The notes beneath the pieces are model-generated. The model saw only the letters and a list, made by a program, of their open reading frames with translations, was not told where the DNA came from and made no database searches. From NCBI GenBank assembly GCA_025966355.1, contig JAICWZ010000084.1, positions 1 to 7,502 on the forward strand: a DNA stretch of 7,502 nucleotides, given 5' to 3'. A program made the position numbers and the translations under genes. Every line of letters starts with the position of its first letter. Within the stretch, counting starts at the first letter, position 1. Below are positions 1 through 4,934 of the stretch, piece by piece. Source of the stretch: Thermomicrobiaceae bacterium. GTDB taxonomy: Bacteria > Chloroflexota > Chloroflexia > Thermomicrobiales > Thermomicrobiaceae.

Positions 1-156
1 CGCCGCCCCATCACCGTCGATCGATGCGTCTCCCCGCCATTCGACCAGACCATGCACGCCTCCTTCGCCCTCGCAACCTCGAAGCTTCACGCTATTATTC
101 GACTATAGCCGCTCTTATAGGTTTCGTCGCGCCCGGATGCAACGACCGAAGGTTCC
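1..156. other. Intergenic stretch with no recognisable gene
   Basis: I see no convincing coding region, RNA gene or terminator here. Short open frames cross this stretch on both strands, but they run on through the repeat hairpins at 157-337 and into the promoter of the next gene, and their translations are arginine-rich and compositionally random. The upstream gene must lie outside the window. AT-rich patches around 93-119 could serve as a -10 element on either strand, but none has a convincing -35 partner. Confidence 0.5.
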
Positions 157-180
157 GTAGGGGCGTCATTGATGACGCCC
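157..180 (+). repeat. REP-like unit 1 (GTAG plus 8-bp hairpin)
   Basis: GTAG at 157-160 is followed at once by the arm GGGCGTCA (161-168), a TTGA loop (169-172) and the perfectly complementary arm TGACGCCC (173-180). The bases just outside (CC before, GGC after) are also shared with unit 2. The stem differs from unit 2 at two positions in each arm, and pairing is kept. Confidence 0.6.
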
Positions 181-313
181 GGCCGATGTGCGCATGCACG
201 AGGCGTATTTCACCACCATCGCCGCGTATACGCGCACCGTTCGACACGGTGCCGATCCCCAAACGCCACGTCAATCGCAACGGGGAGGACGGACGCCGCC
301 TGAACGGCGCGCC

Positions 314-337
314 GGGCGCGATCAATCGCGCCCCTAC
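314..337 (-). repeat. REP-like unit 2, inverted copy
   Basis: Read on the - strand, GTAG (337-334) is followed directly by GGGCGCGA (333-326), a TTGA loop (325-322) and TCGCGCCC (321-314). This is the same plan and loop as unit 1, with TC/GA in the stem replaced by CG/CG, so base pairing is preserved. It ends 24 bp before the -35 box of the regulator promoter. Confidence 0.6.
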
Positions 338-361
338 GGGAATCACGCGGCTTCTTATCGC

Positions 362-390
362 TTGACAGTCACCAAATCCGCCGCTATAGT
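362..390 (+). promoter_or_regulatory. Sigma-70-type promoter of the trmB-like operon
   Basis: A perfect TTGACA -35 box (362-367) is followed by exactly 17 bp and a TATAGT -10 box (385-390, five of six consensus bases). Transcription should start near 396-398, giving a leader of about 30 nt before ATG 427. The position immediately upstream of an operon and the consensus spacing make this one of the most secure regulatory calls in the window. No second promoter is visible before the two downstream genes. Confidence 0.85.
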
Positions 391-392
391 GG

Positions 393-414
393 AGTAGTTG
401 GAATACCAACTACT
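393..414. promoter_or_regulatory. Candidate operator, perfect 9-bp inverted repeat
   Basis: The arms AGTAGTTGG (393-401) and CCAACTACT (406-414) are perfect inverted copies around an AATA centre (402-405). The site begins two bases after the -10 box and covers the predicted start point. A dimeric winged-helix protein bound here would block transcription. The regulator encoded directly downstream is the obvious candidate, which would make this an autorepression site. That assignment is inferred from position. Confidence 0.7.
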
Positions 415-416
415 AT

Positions 417-420
417 GGAG
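417..420 (+). promoter_or_regulatory. Shine-Dalgarno GGAG that favours ATG 427
   Basis: In-frame ATG codons occur at 415, 421 and 427. The only Shine-Dalgarno-like sequence is GGAG at 417-420. It overlaps the first ATG and abuts the second, but lies six bases before the third, which is ideal spacing. ATG 415 would also sit directly against the operator repeat. I therefore place the start at 427. Confidence 0.65.
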
Positions 421-426
421 ATGCTC

Positions 427-1296
427 ATGACAGATGCCACCGCGTTGCTGCACCGGCTCGGATTTACCGAATACGAAGCGCGCGCCTATGTCGCGCTGCT
501 ACAGCAGAATCCGGTCAACGGCTACGAACTGGCGCGCAACTCCGGCATTCGCCGCGCCGATATCTATCGGGTGCTCGATCAATTAGAAGAGCGCGGCGCG
601 GTGTTGCGGGTTGAGAACGAAGCCGGCGCCAAGTACACCCCGCTGCCACCCGAAGAGCTGCTCTCCCGGCTCACGCGCTCGACCGAAGAGACGCTCGAGC
701 GGGCGCGCGAATCGCTCATGGAACTCCCGAAACCGGCTGAATACGACTATATCGGTAACGTACGCGGCTACCCGGCGGTGATCGACCACGCACAATCACT
801 GATCGAAGCGGCCGACCAGAAACTCCTCGTCGCGCTCTGGCCGAACGAAGCGGCGGCGCTCGCTCCGCAGTTCGCCGGTGCGCAGGATCGCGGCGTTGAG
901 ATCACGACGCTGTGTCTCGCCGCCTGTACCCAGGAATGCGGCTTCTGCAGGGGCCGCGTCTATCGCTATCAGGTCATGAGCGAACAACAACGCCGTTGGT
1001 TCACGCTTGTGCCCGACGATCGCGAGGTGCTCACCGGCGAGATCGGTGAGGATGGCGACGCGCTGGCGGTGCGCACGTCGCAGCATCTGCTCGTCGAAAT
1101 GGCGAGCTGGTTTATCCGCCACAGCATCGCGCTGGCGGCGGTCATCAGCGATATCGGCGACGAACTGACCCGGCTGATCCAGCCGGAAACGTCGGCCGTG
1201 CTCGAGGCCGTCGGCCCAGGTGGGCGGAACGACGGCTGGTTGCAGCATATGCGGACGCTGCTGAAGCGACCGCGACGCGTTATCGACGATCAATAG
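427..1296 (+). CDS. TrmB-family transcriptional regulator with PLD-like domain and Cys cluster
   Basis: This 289-residue protein is a probable DNA-binding repressor of its own operon. Residues 5-70 form a TrmB-type winged helix: LGFTEYEARAYVALL is the family's typical opening, and GYELARNSGIRRADIYRVLDQLE is the helix-turn-helix and recognition helix, followed by a wing to about 72. Residues 77-100 are a charged, probably coiled-coil dimerisation helix. Residues 108-255 resemble the PLD-like middle domain of TrmB proteins without HKD catalytic motifs, so a ligand-sensing role is more likely than an enzymatic one. All four cysteines of the protein (163, 167, 171, 174) lie together as C-x3-C-x3-C-x2-C, suggesting a metal, Fe-S or thiol switch; this is inference. 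The sugar-binding C-terminal domain of archaeal TrmB is not evident. The start at ATG 427 is chosen on Shine-Dalgarno spacing; ATG 415 would add four residues. The next gene follows after 25 bp. Confidence 0.88.
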   Translation: MTDATALLHRLGFTEYEARAYVALLQQNPVNGYELARNSGIRRADIYRVLDQLEERGAVLRVENEAGAKYTPLPPEELLSRLTRSTEETLERARESLMELPKPAEYDYIGNVRGYPAVIDHAQSLIEAADQKLLVALWPNEAAALAPQFAGAQDRGVEITTLCLAACTQECGFCRGRVYRYQVMSEQQRRWFTLVPDDREVLTGEIGEDGDALAVRTSQHLLVEMASWFIRHSIALAAVISDIGDELTRLIQPETSAVLEAVGPGGRNDGWLQHMRTLLKRPRRVIDDQ

Positions 1297-1321
1297 TCAC
1301 TCGAGAAAAAGGGGAAGAACG

Positions 1322-1663
1322 ATGGAAACCGTGGCGGTCATTCTTTTCGCCATCGCGGCGATTGGTGGGCTGACGCTTGCCTCAATGCATCTGCGTTCGC
1401 GGATGCCGAATCTCTCGCTCGCACTGGTCCATGGGTTGTTCGCGGCCGTTGGCCTGATCGTGCTCCTGATCGCCGTCATTCAGGCGAGCAGCTTCGGCGC
1501 GGCCGGTGTCGCCCTGATCATCTTCCTGGTGGCGGCGCTGGGCGGCTTCACGCTCATCTCGATGCACCTGCGCGGCAAGACGCTCTCGACGCCGCTGGTG
1601 CTCGGTCATGGCGCGCTGGCCGTTGTCGCATTCTTAATTCTGCTTATCGGACTGGCGGCATAG
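1322..1663 (+). CDS. Small four-helix membrane protein, internal tandem duplication
   Basis: This 113-residue protein is almost entirely hydrophobic, with four predicted membrane helices near 4-22, 31-53, 61-80 and 90-112. It is two copies of one two-helix unit offset by 59 residues. Each unit has a Gly-Gly pair (15-16, 74-75), then SMHLR (21-25, 80-84), a short polar loop, and a second helix opening with His-Gly (37-38, 96-97). The four histidines H23, H37, H82 and H96 are therefore symmetric, and could bind haem or a metal, though that is inference. A purine-rich ribosome site AGGGGA at 1310-1315 precedes the ATG. The gene sits between the TrmB-like regulator and the DUF2231 gene, six bases from the latter, so it is probably co-transcribed with both. 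I do not recognise a named family and assign no function. Confidence 0.85.
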   Translation: METVAVILFAIAAIGGLTLASMHLRSRMPNLSLALVHGLFAAVGLIVLLIAVIQASSFGAAGVALIIFLVAALGGFTLISMHLRGKTLSTPLVLGHGALAVVAFLILLIGLAA

Positions 1664-1669
1664 CGCACC

Positions 1670-2227
1670 ATGGATAATCGCCCGCTCAAGAACGCTCCGC
1701 GCCTGCGCGGCCACTCGGCTCATCCGCCGCTGACCGATTTCCCGATCGCGCTACTGGCGATCTCACTGGTGTGGGACATCGTGGCGCTCGCAAGCGGCAA
1801 CGACATCTGGTGGCAATTTGCCTTCTGGAGTCAGGTGGCCGGGCTCATCGCGGTGGTACCGACGGCGCTGACCGGCTTCATCGAATACATCGTCCTGCCG
1901 GATGGGCATCCGGCGTCGGGAACTGCCACGCGCCACATGCTGGTGATGATCAGCGCCACACTTCCGTATATCGGTAGCGTGGTGGTGCGCGGTGGAACCA
2001 ACGCGCCGGAAGGCGGTCAGCTCGTTCTGGCGGTCGCGCTCAATGCGATCGGGCTGGCGCTGCTGCTGCTGGGTGGCTGGCTCGGAGGCGAGCTCGTTTC
2101 GCGCCATGGCCTCGGGACGATCGCCGAGGAGAGCACGACGCCCGGCCAAACCGAGTCCAATGACGTCGTGCCCCGCTCGAACCTGCACGCGCCCGGCAAC
2201 GCTATATCTCGGGGATCGAAGCAGTGA
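1670..2227 (+). CDS. DUF2231-family integral membrane protein
   Basis: This 185-residue protein matches the DUF2231 pattern. It opens with [15 protein letters not shown] (14-28), has four membrane helices near 24-42, 53-75, 88-106 and 117-138, and ends the membrane part with [13 protein letters not shown] (135-147), a signature I associate with this family. The family has no established biochemical role. The conserved His residues at 15, 18, 80, 89 and 146 could be ligands. Residues 150-185 are a polar, probably disordered tail. The start is ATG 1670, six bases after the previous stop and without a strong ribosome site, so translational coupling is likely. The last 26 bp overlap the end of the convergent sigma-factor gene, which encodes part of the dispensable-looking tail. 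Confidence 0.88.
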   Translation: MDNRPLKNAPRLRGHSAHPPLTDFPIALLAISLVWDIVALASGNDIWWQFAFWSQVAGLIAVVPTALTGFIEYIVLPDGHPASGTATRHMLVMISATLPYIGSVVVRGGTNAPEGGQLVLAVALNAIGLALLLLGGWLGGELVSRHGLGTIAEESTTPGQTESNDVVPRSNLHAPGNAISRGSKQ

Positions 2228-3473
2228 CCGCGTCGAGGCGACGCGAGAGATAGGCGCGTTCGAGATCGTTGCTCACCAGATCCAGCGCCGATCGATAGGC
2301 TGCGGCGGACGCCAGGTTGCGCTCCATTCGCCGCAGCAGATCGGCGCGAGCCGCATGAAACAGATAGTAGCCATCGACTTTACCGGTCTCGCCCAGTTCG
2401 TCCATGAGCGCGAGGCCTTTCTCGTACCCGTGCGCCATAGCGACCGCGACGGCATGATTGAGCGCCACGATCGGCGTCGGCGTCATCCGAAAGAGCGTGG
2501 CGTAGAGAATGGCGATCTGCTCCCAGTCCGTCTCCCCCGCCGAAGAAGCTTCGCAATGCAGCGCCGCGATCGCCGCCTGGAGTTGGTACGGACCAGGTCG
2601 TCGCATCCGCAGCGCACGTTCGACCAGCGTCGCGCCCAACTCGATCTTGCCCTGTTCCCAGAGCGTCCGATCCTGCTCCTCCAATGTCACGAAGGCGCCA
2701 TCGGGACTCGTCCGTGCCTCGTGTCGCGCATCGTGCAACAGCATCAGGGCCAACAGGCCGAGCGCCTCCGGCTCGTCCGGCATCAGATCGACCAGCAGCC
2801 GCCCCAGCCGGATCGCCTCGGCGCAGAGCGACTGGCGCACGAGCGCATCGCCACTCGACGCCAGGTAGCCTTCGTTGAAGATCAAGTAGATGACAACCAG
2901 CACCGCGTGGATGCGCTCCGGCAGCGCTGAATCGGACGGCACGCGATAGGGGATGCCCGCATCGCGGATCTTCCGCTTGGCCCGCACCAGCCGCTGCGCC
3001 ATCGTCGCTTCCGGCACGAGAAAGGCACGCGCGATTTCGCCGGTGCTGAGGCCACCGAGCGTGCGCAGGGTGAGCGCCACCTGCGCGTCGAGATTCAGCG
3101 CCGGGTGGCAGCAGGTAAAGATGAGGCGCAAACGATCGTCCTGCAGCGACGACCGCTCGAAATCGTCGAGCATTTCCGTGTCAATCGCCTTGAGTTCGGC
3201 TTCAAATTGCAGCAGGTGTTGCTTGGCGGCGCGCGTCTTGTCGTGGCGCAACCGGTCGATCGCCTTGCGCCGCGCCGTCGTCGTGATCCAGGCCGCCGGG
3301 TTGCGCGGCAGGCCGTCGAGCGGCCAACGTTCGGTCGCGGCCAGCAACGCGTCCTGCATCGCCTCCTCGGCGATATCGAAATCGCCGAAGACACGAATGA
3401 GCGAGGCGATGATCCGCCCGTAATCCTCGCGATAAAGCCGGTCGATCTCTGCCGGGGTTGTCGTCATCATCAT
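2202..3473 (-). CDS. ECF42-group RNA polymerase sigma factor with C-terminal TPR-like domain
   Basis: This 423-residue protein is about twice the length of a plain ECF sigma factor. Region 2 spans about 12-78 ([30 protein letters not shown], then [19 protein letters not shown], which binds core polymerase and the -10 element). The linker carries FTCCHPAL (119-126), typical of this group. Region 4 spans about 128-172 ([35 protein letters not shown]) and reads the -35 box. Residues 185-423 are the helical TPR-like extension with YLIFNEGY (196-203), characteristic of group ECF42. These sigma factors lack a classical anti-sigma factor, and the extension is thought to be needed for activity. The DGPF gene immediately upstream is the usual partner. 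Three consecutive ATG codons (3473, 3470, 3467) could each start translation and no good Shine-Dalgarno is visible. A strong hairpin ends five bases before the first. The gene is intact and converges on the DUF2231 gene. Confidence 0.93.
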   Translation of the reverse strand: MMMTTTPAEIDRLYREDYGRIIASLIRVFGDFDIAEEAMQDALLAATERWPLDGLPRNPAAWITTTARRKAIDRLRHDKTRAAKQHLLQFEAELKAIDTEMLDDFERSSLQDDRLRLIFTCCHPALNLDAQVALTLRTLGGLSTGEIARAFLVPEATMAQRLVRAKRKIRDAGIPYRVPSDSALPERIHAVLVVIYLIFNEGYLASSGDALVRQSLCAEAIRLGRLLVDLMPDEPEALGLLALMLLHDARHEARTSPDGAFVTLEEQDRTLWEQGKIELGATLVERALRMRRPGPYQLQAAIAALHCEASSAGETDWEQIAILYATLFRMTPTPIVALNHAVAVAMAHGYEKGLALMDELGETGKVDGYYLFHAARADLLRRMERNLASAAAYRSALDLVSNDLERAYLSRRLDAVTASIPEI

Positions 3474-3478
3474 CCAGG

Positions 3479-3507
3479 CGGCCCGTGACCAACGCGGTCA
3501 CGGGCCG
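3479..3507 (-). promoter_or_regulatory. Strong intercistronic hairpin before the sigma-factor start
   Basis: The arms 3479-3490 (CGGCCCGTGACC on the + strand) and 3496-3507 pair perfectly over 12 bp around a 5-nt loop. In the mRNA the hairpin begins 12 nt after the DGPF stop codon and ends 5 nt before the first sigma-factor ATG, so it occupies the place of the ribosome-binding site. There is no T-run after it on either strand, so it is not a standard intrinsic terminator. It may block initiation, stabilise the upstream message or mark an RNase site. Confidence 0.65.
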
Positions 3508-3519
3508 GACACGTCAGCG

Positions 3520-3870
3520 CTAATTCATTTCCATGATCGGGCGCACTTCGACCGACATGTTCCCATAGCTCGGCACGCGAGCGGCCCACTTGATCGCCTC
3601 GTCGAGATCTTCGGCATCGAAGATATAGAGGCCGCCGACCTGCTCTTTCGTCTCGGCGTACGGTCCATCGGTCGTCAACACCTCGCCAGCGCGCACCCGC
3701 ACCATCGTGGCGGTGGTGGTTGGCTGCAAGGCGTTGCTCGCCCCAAGCTTACCCAACGATGCCAGTTCAGTGGTGAGCGAGTTGTAGGCGCTAAAGGCGC
3801 TCTGCTGCTCTTCCGTCGACATCGCTTCCCAGGCATTCTCTTCACAGTAGAGCAGAAGTAGATAACGCAT
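3520..3870 (-). CDS. DGPF/YCII-domain protein, partner of the ECF42 sigma factor
   Basis: This 116-residue cytosolic protein has the YCII-related (DGPF) fold. It opens with the core strand MRYLLLLYCEE, has a helix near 18-41, and contains the family motif as DGPYAETKEQVGGLYIFD (68-85), in which the usual DGPF reads DGPY, a conservative Phe-to-Tyr change. The C-terminal VEVRPIMEMN strand is also typical. Genes of this family are habitually next to ECF42 sigma genes and are their main known targets; their chemistry is unknown. It is the first gene of the leftward pair, 46 bp ahead of the sigma factor. The start is firm: AAGGAGG lies nine bases upstream, and a candidate ECF42 promoter lies about 70 bp further up. 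Confidence 0.92.
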   Translation of the reverse strand: MRYLLLLYCEENAWEAMSTEEQQSAFSAYNSLTTELASLGKLGASNALQPTTTATMVRVRAGEVLTTDGPYAETKEQVGGLYIFDAEDLDEAIKWAARVPSYGNMSVEVRPIMEMN

Positions 3871-3879
3871 TGCGTTGAG

Positions 3880-3886
3880 CCTCCTT
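3880..3886 (-). promoter_or_regulatory. Full-consensus Shine-Dalgarno of the DGPF gene
   Basis: The - strand reads AAGGAGG here, nine bases before ATG 3870. It is the strongest ribosome site in the window and contrasts with the absence of a recognisable one before the downstream sigma factor, implying that much more DGPF protein than sigma factor is made from the shared message. Confidence 0.8.
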
Positions 3887-3908
3887 GGTTCCGGCTTTTC
3901 GCCGCTCC

Positions 3909-3932
3909 AGAAGCGGTCCGATTGCCGCTTCT
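3909..3932 (-). promoter_or_regulatory. Leader hairpin of the DGPF-sigma mRNA
   Basis: The arms 3909-3916 (AGAAGCGG on the + strand) and 3925-3932 (CCGCTTCT) are perfect inverted copies around an 8-nt loop. If transcription starts near 3934, as the promoter at 3941-3967 predicts, this stem forms at the very 5' end of the message, where it could protect the RNA. A smaller 4-bp stem follows at 3892-3904, just before the ribosome site. The same sequence could instead be a protein-binding site. Confidence 0.4.
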
Positions 3933-3940
3933 ATCTCTAC

Positions 3941-3967
3941 GACGTATGAAGGTCCTCATTTTCGACA
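3941..3967 (-). promoter_or_regulatory. Candidate ECF42-dependent promoter of the DGPF-sigma pair
   Basis: On the - strand TGTCGA (3967-3962) is followed by 17 bp and CGTC (3944-3941). From memory of published work on the Streptomyces ECF42 group, its targets carry TGTCGA at -35 and CG(A/T)C at -10, upstream of DGPF genes; both elements match here in the expected place and order. The start point would be near 3934, leaving a leader of roughly 65 nt. This predicts that the sigma factor drives its own operon. I see no clear housekeeping promoter for basal expression. Confidence 0.6.
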
Positions 3968-4056
3968 GCCCGTTCGATCCACTGACTCTGCCTGTGCGCT
4001 TCCCACAGCGCCACACGGTAGGGCTAGCCCCCAAACAAATTTCCCTGCCCTCCCCG

Positions 4057-4086
4057 TTCATATACAACCAGCGGTCGACCTAGACT
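4057..4086 (+). promoter_or_regulatory. Weak candidate promoter for the ABC exporter operon
   Basis: TTCATA (4057-4062) and TAGACT (4081-4086) each match four of six sigma-70 consensus bases, with an 18-bp spacer, and would start transcription near 4093. The match is poor and other choices exist in this divergent intergenic region of about 265 bp. A perfect 10-bp palindrome GGGCTAGCCC at 4021-4030 lies just upstream and could be an operator. I record it because the operon must start somewhere here. Confidence 0.2.
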
Positions 4087-4135
4087 GCAACTACGTACCG
4101 CATGGTGCGCATTCGTGTAGAGGATGACAGTACAC

Positions 4136-4930
4136 ATGATATTTCGGACATCACGACCAACTCAAAACCGCGCCGAGAACGCGAGAATCGGGCCGGCCAC
4201 GGATGCCTTCCCGGCCATTGAGTTGCAGGGGTTGAGCAAGACCTATGGCAAAGGACGGCATGCCGTGACGGCGCTACGGGACATTTACCAGCAGTTTCCT
4301 GCAGGAAGCTTTACCGCCATCATGGGGCCATCCGGTTCCGGCAAGAGCACCCTGATCCAGTGCGCGGCCGGGCTCGATAAACCCTCGACCGGACGTGTGC
4401 TCCTCGGAACCGTCGAGCTCAACCGGATCAAAGAACCCACGTTGACCACCACTCGCCGCGAGCAGATTGGCTTCATCTTTCAGGCGTTCAATCTCCTGCC
4501 ATCACTCAACGCGCGGCAGAACATTGAACTCCCGATCCGGCTGGCCGGCAAGCGTGTTGACCGAGACTGGATCAATAAGATCGTGACCCAGGTCGGCATC
4601 AACGATCGGCTGAAGCAGCGACCGGCAGAACTCTCGGGCGGGCAACAGCAGCGAGTGGCCATCGCCCGGGCGTTGGCTCCGCGTCCACGTGTGGTGTTCG
4701 CTGATGAGCCGACCGGGGCGCTGGATACACGTACGGCACGCGACATTCTGGAATTACTCCGCCATACCGTCGACGAGTTTGGTCAGACGATGATTATGGT
4801 GACCCATGACCCGGTCGCGGCGAGCTTCTCCGATCGCGTCCTCTTTCTCGCCGATGGCCAGATCGTTGACGAGACGACCGACCCGACCGCCGATGCCGTG
4901 GCAGCCCGGCTCACACGGTTGGAGCGCTAA
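4136..4930 (+). CDS. ABC transporter ATP-binding protein, MacB/LolD type
   Basis: This 264-residue cytoplasmic ATPase powers the permease encoded next. Counting from ATG 4136, all motifs are intact: Walker [10 protein letters not shown] (64-72), Q-loop Q116 in [16 protein letters not shown], signature LSGGQQQR (166-173), Walker B VVFADEPT (186-193), D-loop GALD (194-197) and H-loop His224 in [14 protein letters not shown] and the short length place it in the MacB/LolD/FtsE group that works with FtsX-like permeases rather than in an importer family. About 26 polar residues precede the nucleotide-binding core, a longer lead than usual. No ATG or GTG lies between 4136 and the core. ATG 4124 is in frame, but the purine-rich AGAGG abuts it, so 4136, about 12 bases downstream of that ribosome site, is preferred with moderate confidence. 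The permease GTG follows four bases after the stop. Confidence 0.93.
   Translation: MIFRTSRPTQNRAENARIGPATDAFPAIELQGLSKTYGKGRHAVTALRDIYQQFPAGSFTAIMGPSGSGKSTLIQCAAGLDKPSTGRVLLGTVELNRIKEPTLTTTRREQIGFIFQAFNLLPSLNARQNIELPIRLAGKRVDRDWINKIVTQVGINDRLKQRPAELSGGQQQRVAIARALAPRPRVVFADEPTGALDTRTARDILELLRHTVDEFGQTMIMVTHDPVAASFSDRVLFLADGQIVDETTDPTADAVAARLTRLER
4921..4924 (+). promoter_or_regulatory. Shine-Dalgarno GGAG that fixes the permease start at GTG 4935
   Basis: GGAG inside the last codons of the ATPase gene lies ten bases before an in-frame GTG at 4935. The first ATG in this reading frame is at 4806, deep inside the ATPase gene, and would add 43 arginine- and proline-rich residues unlike any FtsX protein. 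The GTG start puts the first membrane helix at its normal place. Confidence 0.7.
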
Positions 4931-4934
4931 CCGC

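Larger units (their letters stand above)
157..337. repeat. REPIN/BIME-like pair of inverted REP units
   Basis: Two GTAG-headed hairpins face each other. One is on the + strand at 157-180 and one on the - strand at 314-337, with the GTAG tetranucleotides at the outer ends and 133 bp between the units. A third hairpin (234-240 pairing with 246-252) sits near the centre, next to a 12-bp perfect palindrome at 223-234. GTAG followed by a palindrome is the known design of REP sequences mobilised by RAYT (Y1 tyrosine) transposases, and an inverted REP pair is called a REPIN or BIME. No RAYT gene is in the window, so mobilisation would have to be in trans. Assignment rests on architecture and on the two copies agreeing with each other; copy number in the genome is unknown. 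Confidence 0.6.

Noticed and set aside
24..409. Open frames of about 70-113 codons on both strands upstream of the regulator
   Set aside because: They run through the REP-like hairpins and into the promoter and operator, overlap one another, and give arginine-rich translations with no recognisable fold.
1992..2930. 312-codon + strand frame crossing the DUF2231 and sigma-factor genes
   Set aside because: It overlaps two well-supported genes in other frames and reads as a compositional shadow rich in Arg and Gln.
3479..3507. Intrinsic terminator between the DGPF and sigma-factor genes
   Set aside because: The stem is strong but neither strand has a U-tract after it, and it lies inside a conserved gene pair that is expected to be co-transcribed.
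4021..4030. GGGCTAGCCC palindrome in the divergent intergenic region as an operator
   Set aside because: A 10-bp palindrome is short, is not repeated in the window, and is not placed on a convincing promoter; noted with the weak promoter only.
4088..4094. CAACTAC, resembling one arm of the regulator's operator, just after the weak exporter promoter
   Set aside because: Only a single 7-base half-site is present with no inverted partner at the right distance, so chance is the simpler explanation.
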